NCBI GenBank assembly: GCA_963557065.1
Contig: CAUWCT010000064.1
Coordinates: 1-18,362 of the forward strand
Origin: UMGS1370 sp963557065
GTDB lineage: Bacteria; Bacillota; Clostridia; Lachnospirales; Lachnospiraceae
Direction of reading: 5' to 3'
Length of the DNA stretch: 18,362 bases
The position numbers and the translations under genes are program-made. Position 1 is the stretch's first letter; every line of letters starts with the position of its first letter. Under the pieces are notes generated by a model that made no database searches, was not told the DNA's origin, and saw only the letters and a list, made by a program, of their open reading frames with translations. This document shows, in pieces, positions 1 to 6,243 of the stretch.

Positions 1-2
1 AC

Positions 3-998
3 GTGGCAGAGGATATTGCAAAAATTGAGCCATATCTTAAAAATTACTGCAAAGAACGAAGAGAAACGATGCAGGAGCAGCTTTGTTTTATGACGGAGGA
101 CTTTGTAAACCCTCAAGACGCATTATATGAGATAAGTCCTGCTATGAAAAAATACTGGGACAGTGTTTATCCGCTCCTGGAAACACCGGAGAGTAAATAT
201 ATGGCACTTCTTCGTTTTGTCAATGCTTACCAAAAATGTTTGGGGATTCCTCATACGGAAAGCATTCATATTTTGAAGGAAATCGGTTGGACGCCAACAG
301 ACATTATGGCAACTTATCTGGATGGGCGTTTTGGCGGCCGCTTATTTCCACTGTCCCCGGATGTTGTGGCAAAAGCCGTGCAAGAAGACATGGATACAGC
401 AGTGCATCTGATGGAACGGGAAGGTCACGACGGTCTGTTTACCCATGGCTACAGTATGTATCACCAATTCTGGTGGATTGATTTCATGTATCTGTTTGTA
501 AAATATGAGGATCGCACTTTTTTGACAACACAGCACAAGAGCAAACGTCTGTGTAAGCATTGCGGGGAAATTCTGGAAAAATTAGAACAGGGTGCAGCAA
601 AGCACGAGGATGCAGAGGTTTGGACGGATCTGCCTGATTTTTCAATTTTTAAAGGCGTTACACTTGCACAGAAGCACTTGCTGGCATCTGCCGCAGGCCA
701 GCGTTTATGCAAGGGAAATGATTGGGGTTATTATGTAATGTCTTATCATCTGGTAGATGAACAGCATGGATATGGTGCGGCCCTTTGTTTTGATCCATTG
801 TTAAAAGGACCGGAATACTATGATAATGAAACAACCGCAAGGGAAGCGTGTTTTTACCGCTTTGATTATTTCATGCCCTTTGACCATGTGCCGGAAAGCT
901 GGAGGTGCAGTCCGACAGAGCTGCCGGAAGATTTTGTAAGAAAGGCATACCGTTCTTTTTGTAAACTGGCAGGACTTGAAAAAAGAAGTAATTGCTAA
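3..998 (+). CDS. Hypothetical protein, probably 5'-truncated by the window edge
   Basis: I do not recognise this protein. The frame is open from the first bases of the window, and the apparent GTG start at base 3 has no visible ribosome binding site, so the real start probably lies upstream. The visible 331 residues are soluble-looking, with no signal peptide or membrane segment. They are rich in aromatic residues (motifs WWIDFMYLF and DWGYYVMSYHLV) and contain one CKHCG pair near residue 183, which alone is too little for a zinc ribbon. It ends about 360 bases before the acetyltransferase and is the first member of the gene row in region 1. It is not followed by the linker repeat found after later genes, so it may be outside the repeat-bounded array. 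It could be an immunity protein or a remnant of a larger gene. Coding status is likely; function is unknown. Confidence 0.6.
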   Translation: MAEDIAKIEPYLKNYCKERRETMQEQLCFMTEDFVNPQDALYEISPAMKKYWDSVYPLLETPESKYMALLRFVNAYQKCLGIPHTESIHILKEIGWTPTDIMATYLDGRFGGRLFPLSPDVVAKAVQEDMDTAVHLMEREGHDGLFTHGYSMYHQFWWIDFMYLFVKYEDRTFLTTQHKSKRLCKHCGEILEKLEQGAAKHEDAEVWTDLPDFSIFKGVTLAQKHLLASAAGQRLCKGNDWGYYVMSYHLVDEQHGYGAALCFDPLLKGPEYYDNETTAREACFYRFDYFMPFDHVPESWRCSPTELPEDFVRKAYRSFCKLAGLEKRSNC

Positions 999-1054
999 AA
1001 AGATGGAAATTATTGAAAGGTGTTTGAATATGCCGGCATATTTTTCTTTGACAT

Positions 1055-1273
1055 TTGAACTGTTACACTTATGATGCCATCGGTGCCTTTTGCGAGACTT
1101 TAATCCATTCCGGACTTACATTTAAGAGCGGATATTGGGGATTTGAAAAAGATTCCTTTGAAGATATGATTCAATGGAATCAAAAGAAATTTCTCGCTTG
1201 CAATCACTTGAAATATAAGGGGCTTCCTGTTCTTAATTGTCCACAAGCATATTCATTTTCGTGGACTTTATAA
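1055..1273 (+). pseudogene. Short ORF fragment, likely gene remnant
   Basis: This is a 72-codon open frame starting at TTG, with a stop codon (1049-1051) just upstream in the same frame and no ribosome binding site. The translation looks like real protein rather than noise: it contains GYWGFEKDSFEDMIQWNQKK, an acidic-aromatic stretch of the style seen in small immunity proteins. A separate short frame starting at ATG 1029 ends at 1073, so a frameshift may have detached the N-terminus. The stop is followed about 35 bases later by the first linker repeat, so the fragment occupies a normal cassette position in the array. I read it as the decayed middle of a former immunity-type gene. The family is not identified. 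Confidence 0.35.
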
Positions 1274-1307
1274 CACCGCTATGCTACACTGAAGTCAGCG
1301 ACAGCTG

Positions 1308-1349
1308 CCAGTTTACGGTGGTGTTGAACAGAGTAAAAAATCGGGAGTT
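1308..1349 (+). repeat. Array linker repeat, copy 1
   Basis: A 42-base element starts CCAGTTTAC and ends AATCGGGAGTT. It differs from copy 4 (3769-3810) at only four positions by eye. It lies directly upstream of the acetyltransferase ribosome binding site. Its frame beginning at 1308 reads PVYGGVEQSKKSGV and continues without a stop into the downstream gene. Confidence 0.75.
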
Positions 1350-1361
1350 GTGGAGGTTAAA

Positions 1362-2009
1362 ATGATTGAACTAAGACAAGAAATGCCTTGTGATCATAGA
1401 GATACGGAAAATGTAATTAGAGAAGCTTTTTGGAATCATTATACACCTGCTTGTAATGACCATTATCTTATTCATATTATGCGAAGTTGTCCTGCTTTTG
1501 TACCAGAATTAGATATTGTTGCGGTGGAAGATGGTAAAATAATCGGAAATTCAATGTGTTTGAAATCGTATATTTTGGGAGATGATGAAAAACATTATGA
1601 AGTTTTAAGTCTGGGACCGATAGGCGTATTGCCAGAGCATCAACATCAAGGGATTGGCGGGAGGTTAATTGTTCATACCAAAGAAATTGCAAAGAAATTA
1701 GGTTTTAAAGGGATTCTTTTGTGTGGAGATCCCAATTATTATACCCGGCAAGGCTTTATTGCGGCAGAAAAATATAAAATTCGTAATGCAGAAAATATGT
1801 ATGCGGATGCACTTCACGCTTGCGAGTTGTATCAAGGAGCATTTTCAAAAATAAGTGGACGTTATTACGAAGATGAAATTTATAATGTTGACGAAAAGTG
1901 CGTAAAAGAATTTGATATGCAGTTTCCATACAAAGAGATTGTTTATGGAACTCCTATGCAGAAAAAGTTTGAAATGATGATTGAGAGGGTAAGACCCTAC
2001 CATGTGTAG
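1362..2009 (+). CDS. GNAT-family N-acetyltransferase
   Basis: This is a 215-residue GNAT acetyltransferase, which would transfer the acetyl group of acetyl-CoA to an amine in the cytoplasm. The diagnostic motif A is clear: a beta strand ending in LGPIGVLPEHQHQGIGGRL, where Q-x-x-G-I-G-G binds the CoA pyrophosphate, followed by ILLCGDPNYYTRQGF, the usual motif B with the Y-x-R-x-G-F signature. It resembles the YhbS-like subgroup (COG3153). ATG 1362 is chosen over an in-frame GTG at 1350 because GGAGG at 1352-1356 is spaced five bases from it. It sits between linker copy 1 and a truncated Imm53 gene whose coding sequence begins right at this stop codon. Its place in an immunity-like array suggests it may modify or detoxify a target, but an unrelated passenger function is equally possible. 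Confidence 0.9.
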   Translation: MIELRQEMPCDHRDTENVIREAFWNHYTPACNDHYLIHIMRSCPAFVPELDIVAVEDGKIIGNSMCLKSYILGDDEKHYEVLSLGPIGVLPEHQHQGIGGRLIVHTKEIAKKLGFKGILLCGDPNYYTRQGFIAAEKYKIRNAENMYADALHACELYQGAFSKISGRYYEDEIYNVDEKCVKEFDMQFPYKEIVYGTPMQKKFEMMIERVRPYHV

Positions 2010-2230
2010 TAGATAAAATAGAAACATTGGATAATCCAGGCTGGCATGTAGATATAGATATAAGCAATACAGAAGCAGAAAATAAACCCTTTCAAGAGAT
2101 TTATCAAGACTGCGAAAATGATATAAGTTGGTTACATTGCAAAGTTACTAATAAAATTTTTTCGGCTGCTTGTAGTCCTGATAATTTAGTAACTGTTTTA
2201 AAAATATTCAAATGTTGGATAGAAGAATGA
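2009..2230 (+). pseudogene. 5'-truncated Imm53-like immunity gene
   Basis: In the frame ending at TGA 2228, the translation runs VDKIETLDNPGWHVDIDI, continues through ENKPFQEI and WLHCKVTNKIF, and ends LKIFKCWIEE. From memory of the family, this matches the C-terminal two thirds of Immunity protein 53: the conserved IETLDNPGW strand, the E-x-K-x-F segment, the W-x-x-CKV motif, and the final helix. The usual N-terminus, about 30 residues with a WY...WEH signature, is absent. The homologous part starts exactly where the acetyltransferase stops, so a deletion or recombination joined the two. The only candidate starts are weak, such as TTG 2027 with no ribosome binding site, so a functional product is unlikely. 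It is nevertheless the clearest marker that this row of genes is immunity-related. Confidence 0.65.
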
Positions 2231-2233
2231 AAT

Positions 2234-2275
2234 CCCATTTATCAAGGAGTTGAGCAAAGTAGAAAATCGGAAATT
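2234..2275 (+). repeat. Array linker repeat, copy 2
   Basis: This is a diverged copy: CCCATTTATCAAGGAGTT, then GAGCAAAGTAG, then AAAATCGGAAATT. It sits between the Imm53 remnant and the next gene. One frame reads PIYQGVEQSRKSEI, parallel to copy 1. Confidence 0.65.
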
Positions 2276-2306
2276 GTTCGGTAGTTGTGGAGGGGGATGT
2301 AAACAA

Positions 2307-2849
2307 GTGAAACTAAATAATCTTTCATTGACAGGTAGATTGTGTTATTTGTTTATGTGTATTGAAAAATATCTTCTCATATGTTATCCGGAACAAAATT
2401 GGGAGATAGTGGCAAAAAAATTTTGGCAATGGACGAATGTTTATTGGAACGAAGGATGTGATAGATATTCTGTTGTCGTTCCAGAATATCTTTTTAAGTT
2501 TAGTGATTATGAAAAAACCAATACACTTGTTTTTGATGGAATGCTGTCTAAAGAAGAATATTTTGAATTGACAAATTTGTTTGTTGGTTTGACAACGGGA
2601 AATTCAGAAGATGAAATAAATCAAGTTTTAATCCTGCCGATAGAATTTAATAATGAATGTGAATGTGCTAACTTTGAAGCTGCAAACGCACCGACATTAA
2701 TGATTTTGCATAAAATGCATTATTTTTTATCCATGCATAATATCCCCTTTCCGTCCATAAGCAATGTTCAAAATATGACGGCAGACCAAAGGGATGGTTG
2801 GGGTAATTTTATCGACAGTGAATACCTTTCGATAATAATTAAATCATAG
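2307..2849 (+). CDS. Hypothetical protein, putative immunity protein
   Basis: This encodes a soluble 180-residue protein of unassigned function. GTG 2307 is preferred because a GGAGGGGG-type ribosome binding site ends about 11 bases upstream. Extending to TTG 2250 would translate the linker repeat and give an implausible glycine/cysteine-rich N-terminus. The protein is acidic and aromatic: SLTGRLCYLFMCIEKYL near the start, KKFWQWTNVYW, a central DEINQVLILPIEFNNECE segment, and a C-terminal DGWGNFIDSEYLSI motif. I have the impression of a recurrent clostridial family with this WG-x-F-x-DSEYL ending, but I cannot name it. It sits between linker copies 2 and 3, and nothing suggests a catalytic site. 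A binding-type immunity protein is the natural inference. Confidence 0.75.
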   Translation: MKLNNLSLTGRLCYLFMCIEKYLLICYPEQNWEIVAKKFWQWTNVYWNEGCDRYSVVVPEYLFKFSDYEKTNTLVFDGMLSKEEYFELTNLFVGLTTGNSEDEINQVLILPIEFNNECECANFEAANAPTLMILHKMHYFLSMHNIPFPSISNVQNMTADQRDGWGNFIDSEYLSIIIKS

Positions 2850-2862
2850 TAAATGTATCAAT

Positions 2863-2905
2863 TCCTGTTTGTTGGGAGAGTAAGCAAAACAACAAAATCG
2901 GCATT
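2863..2905 (+). repeat. Array linker repeat, copy 3
   Basis: A diverged copy reads TCCTGTTTGTTGGGAGAG, then TAAGCAAAACAAC, then AAAATCGGCATTT. The middle AAGCAAAACAACAAA block is shared with copy 6. It precedes the GGAGG of the NADAR gene. Confidence 0.6.
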
Positions 2906-2920
2906 TGACGGAGGATTTTA

Positions 2921-3760
2921 ATGATAGATAAAAAATATATGGCGCCTTTATGGATTAAGTATCCCGAAATACCTGAATCCAGCATAGGCTGGCGTATGGG
3001 GTATGGTGAGGCATATGCGGAAGAATTTTATGACTGGTTTTATGCGCTTTCAAAAGAAGAAAAGAAAGAATTTGAAGAAAAGTTTCCTAAGCCGCTTTTG
3101 TGGAATGAAATGATGTATGAAATTTGTACTTATAACAATTATCACATAAGAAAGTGGAAGAAAATAAGGGGTTACAGTGTTGATACGCTTATCGAAGAAA
3201 GGAAAGCAGGATTGGAAAGACCTATCATCTGTTTTTGGGGACATCGAAATAGAGGTAGAAGCGTTGGAAAAGAATGTTTCAGTCAATGGTATAAGGCTGA
3301 TTTTCAGATAAGTCATCTTCGATATTGTTGTATGGAACAGTATATGATGGCGGAAAAAGCACGTATTTTCGGAGATGAAGAAATTGCGAAGCAAATCATG
3401 AACGAAACTATGCAGGATAAGATAAAGGAGCTTGGACGGAAAGTAAAAAACTTTGATGAGAATATATGGAATGAAGTAAAATATCACATTGTTCTTACAG
3501 GGAATTATTATAAATTCTCACAAAATAAACAACTCAGGCAAGTTCTCTTGTCAACAGGTGAGAGTATCCTTGTCGAGGCAAGCCCCCTTGATATGATATG
3601 GGGAATAGGTATAGATGCTAACAACGAAAATGCATATCATCCCGAAAAATGGAATGGTTCAAATCTTTTGGGCTTTGCTTTGACTGAAGTACGTGAAAAA
3701 ATAAAACGCATCAGAAAATATGAAAATGAAATTTTAAATTTGCAAGATGATGATACATAA
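2921..3760 (+). CDS. NADAR-family (YbiA-like) N-glycosidase
   Basis: This 279-residue protein belongs to the NADAR/YbiA family, whose members hydrolyse N-glycosidic bonds of ribosyl compounds. Known activities include early riboflavin intermediates and, in DarT-associated members, removal of ADP-ribose from guanine in nucleic acid. The family motifs appear in order: ICFWGHRNRGR near residue 103, then CFSQWYKADF, then MEQYMMAEKARIFGDEE, then EASPLDMIWGIGI with the D-x-x-WG core, and finally WNGSNLLGFALTEVR. An N-terminal extension of about 95 residues (WIKYPEIPESSIGWRMGYGE and onward) precedes the domain. ATG 2921 is set by GGAGG at 2910-2914. It lies between linker copies 3 and 4. No riboflavin genes are nearby. 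Within an immunity array, reversal of a toxin's ADP-ribosylation is a sensible role, but this is inferred. Confidence 0.85.
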   Translation: MIDKKYMAPLWIKYPEIPESSIGWRMGYGEAYAEEFYDWFYALSKEEKKEFEEKFPKPLLWNEMMYEICTYNNYHIRKWKKIRGYSVDTLIEERKAGLERPIICFWGHRNRGRSVGKECFSQWYKADFQISHLRYCCMEQYMMAEKARIFGDEEIAKQIMNETMQDKIKELGRKVKNFDENIWNEVKYHIVLTGNYYKFSQNKQLRQVLLSTGESILVEASPLDMIWGIGIDANNENAYHPEKWNGSNLLGFALTEVREKIKRIRKYENEILNLQDDDT

Positions 3761-3768
3761 ATGATATT

Positions 3769-3810
3769 CCAGTTTATGGTGGAGTTAAACAGAGTAAAAA
3801 ATCGGAAGTT
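3769..3810 (+). repeat. Array linker repeat, copy 4
   Basis: This copy reads CCAGTTTATGGTGGAGTT, then AAACAGAGTAAA, then AAATCGGAAGTT. It is nearly identical to copy 1, with 38 of 42 bases the same by eye. It is followed by about 65 bases before the next start, including an inverted repeat (AACCAATG at 3824-3831 with CGTTGGTT at 3848-3855, one wobble pair). Confidence 0.75.
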
Positions 3811-3877
3811 AGTAAATGAGATTAACCAATGAAAAAATATTAGGAATCGTTGGTTGTGTTGTTGGGAGAGTTTGATA

Positions 3878-4090
3878 ATGGAACTAAAAAGAGACCACAT
3901 AGAGGATACAGAAGAATACAAAGCTGTGGCTGAAAAAGTAGAATATATGGCTGAGTCATTGGTAGATTCTAGCATAAGATATGGGCGATATTTTTTTGTT
4001 GAAAAAGAAAAGAAGAGATTGCTAAAGGAATTATATGATATAGAATGGAAAACAACCGATGAAATGAATCCTGATTTAGATTTTATTTAG
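3878..4090 (+). CDS. Small hypothetical protein in the immunity array
   Basis: This encodes a 70-residue, highly charged, probably helical protein starting MELKRDHIEDTEEYKAVAEK and ending in a DEMNPDLDF-like acidic tail. ATG 3878 is chosen because GGGAGAG at 3864-3870 lies seven bases upstream. The longer in-frame option upstream has no such site and would translate part of the intergenic region. The layout is a K-R-x-H-I-E-D-T-x-E-Y head, a central RYGRYFFVEKEKKRLL helix, a W-K segment and NPD near the end. I recall similar short proteins near polymorphic toxin genes in Lachnospiraceae, without a functional name. There is no membrane segment or signal peptide. It sits between linker copies 4 and 5. 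The function is unknown; an immunity or chaperone-like partner role is inferred from position only. Confidence 0.65.
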   Translation: MELKRDHIEDTEEYKAVAEKVEYMAESLVDSSIRYGRYFFVEKEKKRLLKELYDIEWKTTDEMNPDLDFI

Positions 4091-4106
4091 TATTCCACAT
4101 AACAAT

Positions 4107-4149
4107 TCCAATTTGCTGAGTAAAAAAGGCAATATATAAATCGGGATTT
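4107..4149 (+). repeat. Array linker repeat, copy 5 (degenerate)
   Basis: This is the weakest full-length copy: TCCAATTTGCTGAGTAAAAA, then a GGCAATATATAA middle, then ATCGGGATTT at the end. It is recognised mainly by its position after a stop codon and the ATCGGG core. About 93 bases separate it from the next start. That gap encodes no complete gene, but one frame ends in CKTCGCFGDSIIIL, possibly a gene scrap. Confidence 0.45.
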
Positions 4150-4242
4150 AATATTCAGGAAGCTGGATGAAAGAAAGGTCTGTAAGACTTGCGGATGCTT
4201 CGGGGATTCAATAATCATCTTATAAAAACTAAGGAGGATTAA

Positions 4243-4836
4243 ATGAGGGAGATTTTTGATAAGTTTAAAAAGAAAAAGGAAGTAAAAAGACCAAACTTGA
4301 TTGTCTTTGAAAAAGAAAATGTTGATAATGATTATACGAATTTTGAATTGAAAATAAAGCCCCGAATTTCTATTGAGGAGGATTTTCCACAAGAAGCATA
4401 TCAACTCCTTGCAGGAAGGCATAAGGAAATGCTGGGGTTAATTGAAGAAATCATTTTTAGAAATTATCTCGATGAAACCAGTGAAAACCTCTCCTCGGAG
4501 ATTGACAGTTTTCCCGACATCCGTTATTTTACGGGGAATTATTATGTTGTATATGAAAGTTACGGTTTCACTTACCGGGATCATAAGCACCGTCCTTACC
4601 ATATCAAAAATGGACAATATAGAAGTGTATGGTATAAAGGGAATGAACGACAAGAAAACTATCTCCCCTTGGATAGCGATGAAATCACAAAGTATTACAA
4701 TATTTTTATTCAGGTTGGGTTGACTGGAATTGAAAGCGGACAGGAAGAAGATTATATGAGCCTTGACCTGGTTGCGGAAATTGCCTCGCTGGATGATAAG
4801 ATTGAGTTTGAAGTTTTGGCTCATGATGTAATGTAA
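4243..4836 (+). CDS. Hypothetical protein, putative immunity protein
   Basis: This 197-residue soluble protein is not recognised. The start at ATG 4243 is well supported by AAGGAGG at 4231-4237. It opens with a lysine-rich helix (IFDKFKKKKEVKR) and then becomes acidic. The middle contains a helical LLAGRHKEMLGLIEEIIFRNYL stretch, split here as LLAGRHKEML and GLIEEIIFRNYL. A beta-rich part follows (IRYFTGNYYVVYESYGFTYR), and then YNIFIQVGLTG and an acidic C-terminus. The many tyrosines and the beta-rich centre are in keeping with a small binding protein. It lies between linker copies 5 and 6. No catalytic motif is visible. The array context suggests an immunity protein; no family can be assigned. 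Confidence 0.75.
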   Translation: MREIFDKFKKKKEVKRPNLIVFEKENVDNDYTNFELKIKPRISIEEDFPQEAYQLLAGRHKEMLGLIEEIIFRNYLDETSENLSSEIDSFPDIRYFTGNYYVVYESYGFTYRDHKHRPYHIKNGQYRSVWYKGNERQENYLPLDSDEITKYYNIFIQVGLTGIESGQEEDYMSLDLVAEIASLDDKIEFEVLAHDVM

Positions 4837-4885
4837 ACAGAATGATTGATAGTTTTGAATTATGCAAATAGACTAAAAACAACTT

Positions 4886-4927
4886 TCAGTTTATCAAGCC
4901 ATTAAGCAAAACAACAAATCAGAAGTG
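4886..4927 (+). repeat. Array linker repeat, copy 6
   Basis: This copy reads TCAGTTTATCAAGCCATT, then AAGCAAAACAAC, then AAATCAGAAGTG. One frame reads SVYQAIKQNNKSEV and stays open into the downstream gene. The AAGCAAAACAACAAA block matches copy 3. Confidence 0.65.
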
Positions 4928-4954
4928 GCTTATTGTGTTGGGGAAGGAGAAACT

Positions 4955-5623
4955 ATGGACAGAAGAATAAGTGCAGACGGTTACGGGATTTGTTTATTTT
5001 CAGCAGATACTTTGCAGGGGTTTTTGAAGCGTGAGAAAATCCGGAAAAGAAAACTGTTAAGTCTTCTGCAAAAGGATAAGGAACTTTATCTGAACACTCA
5101 GCGAGAGGGGATTTTAGTCCCTTTGGTAGGGATTAATAGCTATAATTATGCAATCAAATTGGAAGGACAGGATGAGCCCTTTGATGACCAGTGGGTGCAA
5201 AAAATCAGCTATGAGGGCTTTAATCTGGAAATCAGGGACGGCCTTTGGATTTCTGCGATTGAACAGCTTGAACCTTTTGAGCCAAAGGAATACCACATCA
5301 AGGAAGAAGAATTTTATACCACGCCAGGTTACTTTAGTCCTGTGGAGCGATACCGCTCTCCATGGGAACGGTGGTATAAGGTAGAAACACCAAATGGGAT
5401 CTGTACAAATTATACGGACACCAAGTATGATGTTCCTGCCGGAAAATACCTGTTGTCCATCAAAGGTTATGTCCGAAAGGAACAACAAAAATTTCCCAAC
5501 CCCAACTGTGGTTTTTTCTTTTCCCTTACAGAAGTGGAAGCGTTTGAGGGGTTCAAAAATCCAAGAGAATCGGATGAGTACGATTTTAATATAGGAAGCA
5601 TGGGAGAGAAAACTCACAATTAA
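4955..5623 (+). CDS. Hypothetical protein, putative immunity protein
   Basis: This is a 222-residue protein of unknown function. ATG 4955 is selected because GAAGGAGA at 4943-4950 is correctly spaced. The frame is open further upstream only because the linker repeat happens to be in frame. The N-terminal part is helical and basic (FLKREKIRKRKLLSLLQKD). The rest looks beta-rich, with several aromatic and proline-bounded segments such as YTTPGYFSPVERYRSPWERW and YDVPAGKYLLSIKGYVRK, then NPNCGFFFSLTEVEAF. It has no signal peptide or membrane helix. It sits between linker copies 6 and 7 and precedes a broken gene. An immunity role is inferred only from context. Confidence 0.75.
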   Translation: MDRRISADGYGICLFSADTLQGFLKREKIRKRKLLSLLQKDKELYLNTQREGILVPLVGINSYNYAIKLEGQDEPFDDQWVQKISYEGFNLEIRDGLWISAIEQLEPFEPKEYHIKEEEFYTTPGYFSPVERYRSPWERWYKVETPNGICTNYTDTKYDVPAGKYLLSIKGYVRKEQQKFPNPNCGFFFSLTEVEAFEGFKNPRESDEYDFNIGSMGEKTHN

Positions 5624-5624
5624 T

Positions 5625-5645
5625 CAGATTGAAATCGGGAGTTGA
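5625..5645 (+). repeat. Array linker repeat, copy 7 (partial)
   Basis: Only the 3' half remains: CAGATTG followed by AAATCGGGAGTTG. It begins right after the stop codon of the preceding gene and ends 11 bases before ATG 5657. The core is identical to the end of copy 1. Confidence 0.5.
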
Positions 5646-5656
5646 GGCTCGGCGAT

Positions 5657-6091
5657 ATGAAAAGATTAGACAGAGAAAAATTATTTATAGAACTGAACAA
5701 CAATAACGTTGATCTATTTATCTATAACTATAATACACAGAAGAGTATTTTAACACTAAAAGACGATGAAGAAATTCTCATACAGTTATCGGATAACAGG
5801 ATACCCTAGGAACGTATAAATCTGCTAAAAGATATACTGCAGAATTATGAAAGTTACATTGAAAAAGCAGTTAAACATATAAAGATATATAATATTGACA
5901 TAGGAAAAGACTATGATGTTTATGGAATATATGTAGGAGAATTTATTCTTCCCCATGACACGAAGATAATAGACGGATTTACCATAACTCTGGAAAGATG
6001 GACAGAAGAAAAACCATTAACTACCGATCTTTTTTCGGTGCAATTTACAAATAATGGGATACCTCAGGGAGTTAGTTTATGGTTCATGTAA
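5657..6091 (+). pseudogene. Array gene interrupted by an in-frame amber codon
   Basis: ATG 5657 opens a frame starting MKRLDREKLFIELNNNNVDL, which stops after 50 codons at TAG 5807-5809. The same frame then continues for 93 sense codons to TAA 6089-6091. The continuation is clearly protein-like: ERINLLKDILQNYESYIEKA, then YDVYGIYVGEFILP, then DGFTITLERW, then FSVQFTNNGIPQGVSLWF. The intact product would be about 144 residues with an alpha N-terminal half and a beta-rich C-terminus. The ending is reminiscent of DUF2004/DUF6985-type small proteins, which is a weak impression from memory. A single C-to-T or G-to-T change in a CAG or GAG codon would explain the stop. It follows the last linker copy. 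It is probably a recent nonsense mutant; amber readthrough or a sequencing error is the alternative. Confidence 0.7.
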
Positions 6092-6116
6092 AGCGCTGAT
6101 CAGCAATTAGAAATGG

Positions 6117-6209
6117 ATGAAGATTTTATATAATGGAAGAATTCTTCAAAAAAATCATGGTTTTGAAACTATTGGAGAAGTAAATTTTATCTTAACAGGA
6201 GTAGTATGA
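6117..6209 (+). pseudogene. Possible C-terminal gene scrap at the array end
   Basis: A 30-codon frame (ATG 6117 to TGA 6207) reads MKILYNGRILQKNHGF followed by ETIGEVNFILTGVV. The second half resembles the closing beta strands of a small globular protein. There is no good ribosome binding site, and an in-frame TAG lies a few codons upstream. It may be the tail of a deleted last cassette. Evidence is thin. Confidence 0.2.
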
Positions 6210-6243
6210 TTACAATAAAAGGAAGACAGAAAAGAGGAAAACC

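Noticed and set aside
2250..2306. Upstream TTG start for the 180-residue hypothetical
   Set aside because: The extra 19 residues translate the linker repeat and its flank and have no ribosome binding site. GTG 2307 has a strong one.
3050..3487. 145-codon open frame on the - strand
   Set aside because: It lies entirely inside the NADAR gene, its translation is lysine/phenylalanine-rich low-quality sequence, and it has no ribosome binding site. It is a shadow of the + strand gene.
4150..4242. Frame ending in CKTCGCFGDSIIIL between linker copy 5 and the next gene
   Set aside because: Only about 30 codons with no start or ribosome binding site. It may be a gene scrap, but it cannot be supported as a feature.
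1308..5645. Linker copies as a CRISPR array
   Set aside because: Copies are hundreds of bases apart, degenerate, and separated by genes. There are no spacers of uniform length and no cas genes.
6163..6216. Possible promoter for the reductase gene (TTGAAA and TACAAT boxes)
   Set aside because: The boxes are not spaced for a sigma-A promoter, and the region is AT-rich, so matches are expected by chance.
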